DNA from: Amaurobius ferox
Taxonomy: Eukaryota; Arthropoda; Arachnida; Araneae; Amaurobiidae
DNA: 64,000 nt
NCBI GenBank assembly: GCA_951213105.1
Contig: OX578133.1
Span: 138,241,203 to 138,305,202, forward strand
Reading direction: 5' to 3'
In this document: positions 54,840 to 64,000 of the stretch, one piece after another
How the letters are laid out: every line of letters starts with the position of its first letter
Numbering within the stretch: position 1 is the stretch's first letter
Made by a program: the position numbers and the translations under genes
Notes under the pieces: generated by a model
What the model was told of the DNA's origin: nothing
Database searches by the model: none
Seen by the model: the letters and a program-made list of their open reading frames with translations, nothing else

Positions 54840-55568
54840 AACTGATTCAAATGTGGCCATGGTTCTAAAACGATTGAACACTAATGGCCTACATCTTAAA
54901 ACAGATTGAAAGCATAACATTTAAACTTTGGTGCCAGTACATAGAGAAGATTGAAATTTGTTTGTAAACTTTTGGTTTTGCATATTCACTTAATTATGTA
55001 CTTGCAAAAAATATAGAAAACTAATTTCTTGTATAGAGATTTAAATATTTTATTCCCATATACATACACTTGAAAATAATTCTGTATATGCCTATAAATC
55101 TAAAGTATACATTTTATTTTGATTCAGAAATATATGGGTTTGTAACTACCTGTTATCTAAAATGAGAAAATGCTTCTTTAAAGCTAATATGTTCTTTGAT
55201 TGTATTTTGAAACTGATTCAAGTTTTCAACTGTATAGCTTGTTCATCTCAGTTAATATATGTGATATTACTGTAATTCTACATTAATAATGATGGTAGAA
55301 TGTCCTCTTTGGAGTTTTATCCCACTCATCTAGTTTGACTTAACATTTATTTGGAATGTATTTATTTACATGACAAAATAAAAAATGAGAGCAAACTTTC
55401 TAATCGAACAATTGAATTAAAATTTGAAAGAAGATACTCATGAAATTATATTTATTATATTTTTATTTATGGGACAAATATTTAAAACAGTTTTACTTTA
55501 AAAACATTACTTTCTAGATTTTTCTTTGATGAATTGCATATTTTTAATTTTATTTTTGTTATACGTAG
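54840..55568. other. End of NANS intron 5, AT-rich
   Basis: No recognised element. The polypyrimidine stretch before exon 6 is TTTTAATTTTATTTTTGTTA. Confidence 0.6.
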
Positions 55569-55739
55569 ATATTGGAACGACACATAACATTAGATCATTC
55601 CTTGAAAGGAAGTGATCATGTTGCATCTCTAGAACCTAAAGAATTAAAGCAACTTGTTTATGAAATCAGGAGAATCGAAGATGCAATGGGTTCCTATGAA
55701 AAAAGAGTACTGGATGGTGAAGTAGCATGTTATGAAAAA
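55569..55739 (+). CDS. NANS: NANS coding exon 6 (residues 238-294)
   Basis: Acceptor TTATACGTAG ends at 55568 and donor GTATTT starts at 55740; 57 codons, phase 0. It encodes ILERHITLDHSLKGSDHVAS, LEPKELKQLVYEIRRIEDAM and GEVACYEK. The His of LERHIT (residue 242) is the second metal ligand. GSDHxASLEP and the downstream helix are hallmark segments of the family. Reading through the donor gives a further 11 codons before a stop, but the join to LGKTIV in exon 7 fits the human protein exactly. Confidence 0.97.
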
Positions 55740-57842
55740 GTATTTATTCCTGTTTTAAAGTTTCCACTTTAAATGTCTATCCGCATTTGAAGTTTTATGT
55801 ATTAAATTCTATAAAAAAAATTAATTAATTTTCAAGAAGCTGCTCAATGCATATTTTCTGCTATATTTGTGATAATTATCTATGCACCTTTTCTTTTTAT
55901 CAAATCACCATATCTCTATACACCATTATTGGAAACTAGATGTAATCCAGGATAAATTTTCTTATTTATTAGACAGAAATAAAATAAATACTGAACATTT
56001 TTTAATAGCTAATTCTTCTAAGAGAATGTATTTGTGTTTATTTCATAAAGTTATGTTCAATTTTTTTATTAAAAAAAATAGTATTTTATTTTGCTACTTA
56101 TTAGTAAAATTTCCAAAATATGTTAAAGGGAATTTGACAGTATGCAGTAAAATTCATTTTAACCTGAAAATATTATATTTAAAGTAAAATAAAAATGGAG
56201 CTTTAAATTTTTATCTAAAATGACTCATCTATTGCCCATAGATTATAATCATATATTTTAAAAGAACTTTAATTTCAAACTTTATATAACATATTTCACA
56301 TTAATATTCTTATAAACTTTTATGCAATATTCTACTTATTGCCTGTGTTAAGTTCAAAATCTTTTACAATAACTATAAATTCACTCACAAACAAAGATTC
56401 TGAGGTCAACTTAGTTTTTATATTTCCCTTATTTTTTGTCTGTAATACTAGCATAGAAAATACCTTTTTCTGCATTGCCTCAAGTTTAAAAGTGGAATTT
56501 TATAATTTTTTTTCAGCGCATGAGAGAGATATAGAACTCAGATTTTTAATCACATTCATATCACTTCAGGATTTTTAGATATGGTTCTATGTGCCTGTCA
56601 ATATCTGTTTACAGTTGTGTTGAGCATGCACACTAGACATTTGCTCCAATTTCAACATTTTCTGAAACAGTTCATTCTTATATATACACTGAGGGGACAA
56701 TATATTTATAAATAACTTGATAGCTACATACAAATTAGCAGTCTCTTGACACAGTGCAAGGTATGCAGAAACTGATTATGTTTAGCTATCTACACTTTGA
56801 AAACATTCACTTAAATGTGGTTAAAAGTAAAGGTGGCAATTTAACTTCATTTGACCATAGCTAGATAGTTCGTACCAGGAAGGCTGAATATTCCATTTCT
56901 ATAACTACTGAACTTTTGGGATTTCATATCATCTGTTATATGTTTCTATCAAGAATATATTAAATAAAGTAATACATCCTATCAATCATGTGAATCTGAT
57001 CAATGCTATAATTAAGAAGAAAACGGCAAATGATTTTCTGGAAAACTTTTTCAAATTGTCGAGCCAATAGGTGCTGGTGTCACTTTCTGACGTGCAAGTG
57101 AATGAGATAAAGTATTGAAAAAGTATGTAAATTACACTAAATTTAAAATTTTTGATTGATGCATAATATAATTCAAACTTTTTGCTACTCTTGATAGTGC
57201 TTAATATTTGGAGAATTTAGTAGATTCCTAAAACAGAAAAACATTCATTAAAATGGCAGTAGCTGGTAAAATATGGAGTTCATTTAGTATCTGTGGAATT
57301 ATAAGATTCATTTAGTAGCTATAAAATTATAAGGTTGATTTAGTAGCTATGAAATTATATGGTTAATGTAGTGGCTGTGAAATTATTTGAAATTATATGA
57401 TATAGGATCAATTACTTCAATTACACATGTTTATAGAAATATATATATATATTGCTAAAAATTAAGAAATATACTTTAACAACAAATATTAATGTATCAT
57501 TTGGTCATAATTTTAAATTTCTAAACGGGATATGTAGATTTTCATAATTTTGAATGTAACAGCACTACAAACAATTTTGTATGCCAATTTTGAGTGCTGT
57601 TAACTTTTTAGCTATGTGCCATTTGGAAAGCAGCAAGTACTGATGTACAGCTTTGCTGAATTTCTGTTGTTTGTTTAATATTATGTTATTCATGTATAAA
57701 CAAATTTTATTTCCTATTTATTTGAAGTTTTATACAACTTGAAATATTACATAAGTTACACCATTTCAAACACTAAGTATTTTTGTTAGAAATATTGTAT
57801 ATTTACTGAATTGCTTGTTAAATGCTAACTTTTATTTTCTAG
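55740..57842. other. NANS intron 6, AT-rich
   Basis: It contains the four-unit tandem repeat at 57275-57386 and otherwise no recognised feature. Confidence 0.65.
57275..57386. repeat. Tandem repeat, units of about 30 bp, four degenerate copies
   Basis: The unit is like GGTTGATTTAGTAGCTATGA followed by AATTATA. TTCATTTAGTATCTGTGGAA, TTCATTTAGTAGCTATAAAA, TTGATTTAGTAGCTATGAAA and TTAATGTAGTGGCTGTGAAA are successive copies. Confidence 0.85.
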
Positions 57843-58028
57843 TTAGGAAAAACCATAGTTGCAGCAAAATTTTTGCCTTGTGGTACTGTCATTGAAGAGG
57901 ATATGATAGATATCAAAGTTGCCTTGAAGAAAGGTTGGGATCCAATATATTTTTATGATTTAATTGGAAGAACTTTAACCAGAGACTATAGTAAAGAGGA
58001 AACCCTTATGGTTGAAGATGTAATATGA
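57843..58028 (+). CDS. NANS: NANS coding exon 7 (residues 295-355, SAF domain and stop)
   Basis: Acceptor TTATTTTCTAG ends at 57842; 61 codons and TGA at 58026-58028. It encodes LGKTIVAAKFLPCGTVIEED, MIDIKVALKKGWDP and YDLIGRTLTRDYSKEETLM, the antifreeze-like SAF domain that closes the active site of the partner subunit in the NeuB dimer. It ends at DVI, slightly shorter than the human tail. Confidence 0.96.
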   Translation, partial: LGKTIVAAKFLPCGTVIEEDMIDIKVALKKGWDPIYFYDLIGRTLTRDYSKEETLMVEDVI

Positions 58029-58131
58029 TTTCATTTATTTCTCTAATTTTATAAATATGTATGTATATTATATTTTTATAATGAAGTTTTTGTAAGACAT
58101 CAGTGTTTTGTGCTGTATATAAGAATGTTTA

Positions 58132-58137
58132 AATAAA
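58132..58137 (+). terminator. NANS polyadenylation signal AATAAA
   Basis: AATAAA lies 104 bp after the stop codon, followed by AT-rich sequence; the first canonical signal downstream. Confidence 0.75.
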
Positions 58138-58744
58138 GAAAATGTTCTTTTAAAATAAAATAGACATTTCTATCAATTTTGTGAATAAATTGTAACAATG
58201 TTTTAACAACATTTTTGTAATATTTATGACTCACTATTAAAAATTTTGTTATCATAAGCATGTAAAGGGATTCATAAATTGGATAATAGAATAAATGAAA
58301 GTTTTTACTGATAAAAGCAGACATATTATCTTGCTATTTAAAGCTGTCAGCATATTTATGTATGTGTCTTTCTATTTTTAGAGGTTTCATTTGGCTGAGG
58401 ATTACCATGAACTTTATAAGGGGGTCCAATTAAGACACACTAGTTCGTGCATTGCCCTTAATGATGCTACAAAGTAGTAGGGATGTATAAGTGTGTGAAA
58501 TTTTGTTACTCAAGAATTATTAGTTCAGCTCTAGCCTTAATTTGAATATGGTGTGTATTATTTTGTTCCTAAACTCCATCATATCCTGTTGGCATTAGCA
58601 ATATCATGCAGTAATTTGTTTTCAGCTGGGGACTGCTGTGGGAATATTTAAAATAATTTAGCCAGAGTATGATTAATCTTACTATGAAATTATATATATT
58701 CACTAGTTTAATAAATTCAAAAATAGTTGATGGCAATAAATTTA
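58138..58744. other. Downstream of NANS, AT-rich
   Basis: No gene or transposon end recognised. Confidence 0.55.
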
Positions 58745-59583
58745 CAGGTAGTCCTCAATTTACGAATGCCCTATTTACAAACCTTGACTTTATAGAATAT
58801 TCCAATTCATACAAAAAATTTTAAAGTCACAAAATGCCAATATAGTGGCATATAAAATGAAATGTTAAATGTATAGTGAAAATACATATTGCATTTTAAT
58901 AATTGATAACACAATAAACTTTTAAAAAATGTATTTATTGCTATAATTTAGAAAATTCCTAATAAATAAAATGCATCAAATTGCGTCTAACATCATAAAT
59001 AAACTTAACTATTATTGCTATAAAAATATTTTAAAATGTCAAAGATATAGCTGTTTATTCAATAAAACATAAACGCTGCTGAAAATATTGATGAGTAATA
59101 GTTAAATATGTTATATTACTTCCATACTTTCTTTTCTATAATTATTTTTAGTTGAAATTAACTAGTGTAATGTCTTTTTTTTCTAGCAATTTTTGTATCT
59201 TATTTATGATATATATCTTATATGATATACCATAATGTATACATTATAATAAAATGTACAAACCATTTGGTATTTAGTACATAATTTTCATATGTTAAAA
59301 TGGCTGCTAACATTTACAATACATACTATCATCCAAATTGTAAAATGCATACTTTGGTCTTTAGCATAAAATGAACAAAACATATAGCAAACAACCTCAA
59401 AGAATCATGGGTGCTCATAGAACTTTCACCAGTAAGAACAAACTCAAAAATAAGATAATATCAACTAGCTTGATGCCTGCCTTTGTGACCTTGAACATTC
59501 AGAAGAGAGCATGTGCCCCCTTGCCCTACTATATAGGCTCTCATGCTAAGAATAATACTTGTTCATAAATTGAGAACTGCCTG
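58745..59583. mobile_element. Miniature pogo/Tigger-like element (839 bp)
   Basis: The left end CAGGTAGTCCTCAATTTACG and the inverted right end CAGGCAGTTCTCAATTTATG are flanked by TA (58743-58744 and 59584-59585). CAGGYAGTCCTC-type ends and a TA duplication are those of pogo/Tigger elements. There is no transposase; a 65-codon frame (59371-59568) has no recognised domain. Confidence 0.82.
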
Positions 59584-61044
59584 TATTTGATTATAAAGCA
59601 TAGTATACACTCACATAGTTCCAAGCAAGTCTTCTGTAACTAGACAGTCCTATGGTAGTTAATGAAGAATCCCATTCGAAAAAAATTACCTGAATTGTTT
59701 GAAAGCATGAAAACACTACAAGAGAGTTAATGTGTGATCTCATGATGCAAACATCGCAGTATAATTTCTGCATAATAAAGGGGTTAAGTCTATCAGGCTA
59801 CATAAAGGGTCCTTTTTTCATTTTAAGTCCCCTTTTCAAATAAGGAAAAGATATATTTCTTCCTGTTGTAGCCATAGTACTCTTATCCTCACCCAATGAG
59901 TAACAAACATGTGACACATTAAAAAAATTGTATTTACTTTCCTGCAATTATCTAGTTAAGAGGGTGATGCATGTATTCAGAGAGTTGTGGCTGTGGAATT
60001 CTTGCTTTCTTTGCATTACTTTCTACTTGTTTCTTTTCTGCACCAGTCATGATCCAGTACTGAAACAGATAATTTGAAAACTTACTCCTTTCTAAATTTT
60101 CTGTATATTAAATGTATTTCAGGATAAGTTTTATGAAGGTGACAATATATTTTGAAAATTATATTAAATCAGTTTTATATGTATCATGTTACAATTATTT
60201 TAGTTCAATTTTGGTAATGCTTTGCCAACATCTATTTTTACAATTAAATACTACCAAACCCTGAAATATAAGAAACTATAACTGTATACAGTTATAATAT
60301 GTACTGTATACAGTTATAGTAACTGTATACAGTTAGGTGTTATTCGATGGGAAAAGCCCAGTTTGGCAAAAAGTGTCATTTGCCATGTTGTTGCTCTAAG
60401 CCTTTCATTTATATGTTTATGTTTTCTTGTAATTTCTGGGGAAATCCCATTTTTGGTAAAATTGTAGCATTGTCATGTTTCACCAAGTCCTCTATAGAAA
60501 GATCTAATATAGTTATATTATTTAAATCAAAAACACCTATCAGTACAATTTTGCAGCATACGATGCACAGAGCCATTATTTTATATACTTACCAGATAGT
60601 GTCATGCTTAAATCCAAATCTGCATGATTTATAATATAATATTCAGGTCCTTCAGTAGTTTGGGGATTTCTCATGCAAGAAGATATTTTTGCTGTTCTAA
60701 TTTAAATTTCTCCATAAGAAATAAGTATGTGTTTTAATTACAAACTGAAACGTAACCTTCACAAATAGCACAAAAATATTGCATCCTTTTTTTTATCACA
60801 AACCAAAATGAAACTTTTGTTAAAAGAACCAAAACATCACACTGCTTTCATCACTACAAGCATCACTCACCATCACTACAAACATCACTAGTTGAACATA
60901 TGGCAAGTCCTCCTACAAAACACAATCATTTTCCCATGAAGTTCCTACAAATCCGGTAATTTCTATTTTCTTATTTAAATATCTATATGGTCTCAAATGA
61001 CTTGTTGCTGATAACTGTTAAACATCCAGCACTCACAAGAACAA
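59584..61044. other. Intergenic, AT-rich
   Basis: A 95-codon open frame (60347-60634) shows no domain and is probably chance. The triple palindrome at 60280-60334 is listed separately. Confidence 0.5.
60280..60334. repeat. Three spaced copies of the palindrome AACTGTATACAGTT
   Basis: The copies are at 60280-60293, 60302-60315 (first base T) and 60321-60334, with starts 22 and 19 bp apart. Confidence 0.95.
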
Positions 61045-61632
61045 AGCTACCCGTGGAGTTTGCAACTTCAAACATATATACTATTATACACAATACCTCC
61101 TAAAAAGATGGCACTGGTATATAGAATCAAGAAGCAATTGCAGATAAGAACTCTGGTATACAGTAGGCCAAAAATATCATCCCTACTTTGAGGTGGTTAT
61201 CCTTTATACTTATTATTGGAGACACACAACTACTTTTTGGAAATGCCAATCCCAATGGCAATAAACATTGATTTTCTCTTTGCGCTTAGTGGTCAATCAA
61301 AAAAGTTCTGGCAGCCAGGTGATTTTGTCATTAGCATAAACATGTTTCCTGGGGAAAAGAGGCATTTGGTTTGTGTGCGAGAAAGTTTATGACCCTGTGG
61401 TAAGGAAAATGGGAACAAGTCTGACCTAAAATGTGACATTTCTGTTTATAGAATTTTCTGTTAATATTTTTTGTTTTAATAATTGAAAATTGCATTTTCT
61501 GGTTTTTAGTAAAATATAAATTTAGAAAACAATCTTGAAATGTTTTAGACGGAGCATTGCCCCCTCTTGGAAATTTCAGTGGAGGCTGGTGTCCCTATTC
61601 CCCCCCCCCCCCCCTGTAGTCGGCGCCTATGA
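61045..61632. repeat. Dispersed repeat of about 590 bp, copy 1
   Basis: It shares with 62795-63393, in order: GTTTGCAACTTCAAAC, CACTGGTATATAGAATC, CATAAACATGTTTCCTGG, GTGTGCGAGA, TAAATTTAGAAAA-type sequence, a GGGGGCT-like segment, a C run (61600-61614) and TAGTCGGCGCCTATGA. The C-rich end and TAGTCGNCGCCTATGA suggest a transposon terminus. The family is unknown to me. Confidence 0.8.
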
Positions 61633-62404
61633 ATAAATATGATTGTGGGCTAAATTCAGGGACATAAGGTCATTTGTTTGGACGTTCTCATGCAACAAGT
61701 CATTACCTCCGAGATAGGTATCTCTCGCATTTCCTTACCCCCAGGACACAGCATCGCCTTAACGGACAGTGAACAATGCTCGTATGCAAGGGGCCAGGAC
61801 ACCAAAATTATCTTGCACCAGATCAGGACCCTGTGCATGATGCAAGAAGTTTAATCAATAAATTGAACCATCAACTTATTGTGCAAACTTGCATCGTATA
61901 AAATTAAAGCTGAACAATACAACTTCTTGTACAAATCTTTGCAACCACAAACATCGTACAATTTCTTGACAGTAACTAATCAATCACATTCCTTATTGCA
62001 TATGACATTGTAATTTCTTTTTTTATTTTTTCACCAATTTTGAGTTTTGCTCACAAGAGTGCATCTTTGCCTACTTTATGCATTTATAATTGACTTCTTT
62101 ACTTATGCATTTTTAATTTAATTAATTTGAATTTAGTGTATTTAATTTTAACTTTTTTGAGACTTTACATATAGGGATGCTATTTCTCTTTAATTTTACA
62201 GGAAGATCTCAAAATTAAATGTTTCATTTTTTTTTCATTTGTAATTACTGTTGTATGATAATTAGATATTTATTATTATAAACTAAACAGTTTTATTTAA
62301 AGTAAATTTATGATTTGTTTATATTATTCATATGTGGATGGCCCCAGCTCCACTTGTATTGAATTAGTCATTTAAAATGAGAAGCTAAACTACCCTTTCA
62401 TTTA

Positions 62405-62500
62405 TCTATAATAATAAAGGAAGATGTCTGTTAATTTGTGTCGTCTGTAGTGCAAAATCTAAGCGACATACGACCATGAAATTTGGATGAGTGAAATTGG
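62405..62500. repeat. Dispersed repeat fragment AATAAAGGAAGATGTCTG, inverted copy 3
   Basis: It is in reverse orientation to 16240-16376: ATAATAATAAAGGAAGATGT, then AAATCTAAGCGACATACGAC and CATGAAATTTGG. Confidence 0.55.
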
Positions 62501-62767
62501 CCATGAAATTTGGATTTTTGAGATGAATTAGTTCCTTGGCGACCAAAAGTATTATTTCAGAGTTTCCATTGGAAAGATCGAAGCATTCTTTTTTAAACAA
62601 ACTCAAAAAGAAATCCACGCGATTAATAAACAAATTTTCATGCATTAAAAAATATATATATACCTTTCATGTGTTTAACATATCTCCGACTTTTATATTG
62701 CACTATAAAAAAATTGACTGACAATCCAATCTTCATAATTTACCAGATGTTTCCAGATTTACCAGAT

Positions 62768-62870
62768 GCAACTTCAAACGGAATCGATACCACCCGCGGG
62801 GTTTGCAACTTCAAACGGAATGGATACCACCTGTGGGGTTTGCAGCTTCAAACAGAATGGATGCCACCAG
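62768..62870. repeat. 37-bp tandem unit, nearly three copies
   Basis: GCAACTTCAAACGGAATCGA plus TACCACCCGCGGGGTTT repeats from 62768, 62805 and 62842. It forms the left end of the second copy of the 590-bp repeat; copy 1 has a single unit. Confidence 0.9.
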
Positions 62871-63393
62871 TAAAGACAGCACTGGTATATAGAATCCAGG
62901 AGTAATTACAGATAAGATCTCTTTAGGTAGACAAAATAAGTCATCTCTACTTCGTGGTATTCATTTATAGTTATTACTGGAGGGAAACAGAGCTATTTTT
63001 TTGGAAATGCCAATAACATGGCTATAAATATTCCATTTCTCTTTGAATTAGGTGGTCAGTTGAAAACGTTCTGGTAACCAGGTGTTTTCGTCATTGGCAT
63101 AAACATGTTTCCTGGAGGTAAAGATGAGCTTGATTTGTGTGCGAGATAGTTTAGGGAGCTATGCTAAGGAAGATATGAACAAGACTGAACTGAAATGTGA
63201 CATTTACATTGATAGGATTTTCTTTCAATTATTTTTATGTTTAAAAAATTTCATTTTTTGGTATTTAGTTAAATATGAAGTTAGAAAAAAATCTTGAAAT
63301 TTCCCAGAGGGAGCAAAACACCCTCTGTAAAAGTTCAGCGGGGGCTCATGCCCCTCTGCCCCCCCCAACCCCCGTAGTCGACGCCTATGACTA
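62795..63393. repeat. Dispersed repeat of about 590 bp, copy 2
   Basis: Same order and orientation as 61045-61632, ending CCCCCGTAGTCGACGCCTATGA. By eye the two copies are about 75-80 percent alike, so both are old. Confidence 0.8.
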
Positions 63394-64000
63394 CTTATAT
63401 TCTCGTAGATTAGAAGATATACTCGTGCATTTGTAGAAGATTACCTGTACTACGTACAATATATGAGTTTCAACAATTTTTGCCAAAATAAAACAATGGT
63501 CTAATAATTTGAAAATATCAATAATAATAATAATGTTTAAACTTGACGACCATAACTGATATTATTCAGTCAAAAATGCAATATCAATGAAATATATTTT
63601 ATATACATATCTCTTGTGATAAGAGATCACAGAAAAGGAAAATTAAATTATTAAAATCAATCATTAAAATCTTCTGCAATCTCTCATTACAAGCATCTAG
63701 TAGGCATCTAGTAGGGGATCTATAATAGATTAATTTAAAAAATATAATTAATGGAATGGGATCGTATAGATGGGGAAAATAATTTGAAATATTTTAAAGC
63801 ATTGTGTCATTATCCTTAGAATTAAATAGAGCTACATAAAGGGCCTAGGAACACATAAATACAAAATATATAAATAAAGATAAACTCAGAATCTTTACCA
63901 CATTTTTCCCCCCAACAGATTCAAAACCTAGAGGTGATCCCTTTTATTGTTCGAGTTCTTCAACAGCTATTGTATATAGGGAATATTTTGGTATAATCGA
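63394..64000. other. Right edge, AT-rich
   Basis: No gene or element recognised. Confidence 0.55.

Larger units (their letters stand above)
16838..58137 (+). other. NANS: NANS gene, whole extent (seven coding exons, 355 codons)
   Basis: The seven coding exons (16900-16917, 17192-17317, 28064-28279, 35639-35893, 42378-42473, 55569-55739, 57843-58028) join into 355 codons and a TGA; the human enzyme has 359 residues. The product condenses N-acetylmannosamine-6-phosphate with phosphoenolpyruvate to N-acetylneuraminate-9-phosphate in the cytosol, the committed step of animal sialic acid synthesis. Residues up to about 290 form the NeuB TIM barrel and the last 60 the antifreeze-like SAF domain. 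The two metal-binding His, in GYSGH (residue 221) and LERHIT (residue 242), keep the 21-residue spacing I recall for bacterial NeuB. All six introns are phase 0, with lengths of about 0.27, 10.7, 7.4, 6.5, 13.1 and 2.1 kb. A 5' UTR exon upstream is likely. Confidence 0.95.

Noticed and set aside
54584..54909. Cys/Val/His-rich small proteins
   Set aside because: These are translations of a TG-rich minisatellite on both strands.
60347..60634. 95-codon open frame
   Set aside because: There is no recognisable domain, no splice context, and such lengths occur by chance; kept only as intergenic.

Overview
The window is nuclear DNA of an AT-rich, intron-rich animal genome, most likely an arthropod and probably a spider or other chelicerate. 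The grounds are spliced vertebrate-like genes with introns of 2-13 kb, a gypsy-type gag of the kind I associate with spiders, many Tc1/mariner and hAT remnants, and a NAPE-PLD gene, which as far as I know Drosophila lacks. The species call is inference.

Two host genes can be reconstructed. On the minus strand, two exons (8735-7242 and 4957-4659) encode the N-terminal part of an N-acyl-phosphatidylethanolamine phospholipase D (NAPE-PLD). The remaining exons lie off the left edge. Its first coding exon carries a repeat-rich N-terminal extension of about 457 residues that the human enzyme lacks. On the plus strand, seven coding exons between 16900 and 58028 encode a complete 355-residue sialic acid (N-acetylneuraminate-9-phosphate) synthase, NANS. 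All six introns are phase 0. The two genes are head to head and about 8 kb apart.

Most of the rest is transposon sequence inside their introns. From left to right: a foldback element (732-1284); a Tc1 transposase triplicated in tandem (1417-4352); a hAT that splits an older repeat (13132-15656); a hAT with transposase remnants (17936-20248); a minus-strand Tc1 relic (about 21660-22600); a palindrome with arms of about 750 bp (26441-27968); a complete LTR insertion lacking pol (28700-33933); a full-length dead mariner (34074-35422); a degenerate tandem repeat (38330-39960); a hAT (44010-47121); DUF659 hAT debris; a DUF4817-type mariner miniature; a LINE fragment cut by a solo LTR; a hAT with a BED-like finger (51913-54431); and a pogo/Tigger-like miniature (58745-59583).

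The most novel signal is a tiny insertion family of 56-63 bp. Its copies are flanked by target-site duplications of 14-16 bp (6050-6135, 23144-23238, 34379-34463), and a fourth, broken copy lies at 23079-23105. It has conserved ends, a complementary outer stem and a small inner hairpin, and matches no element class I know. The copy inside the mariner shows directly that it is an insertion.
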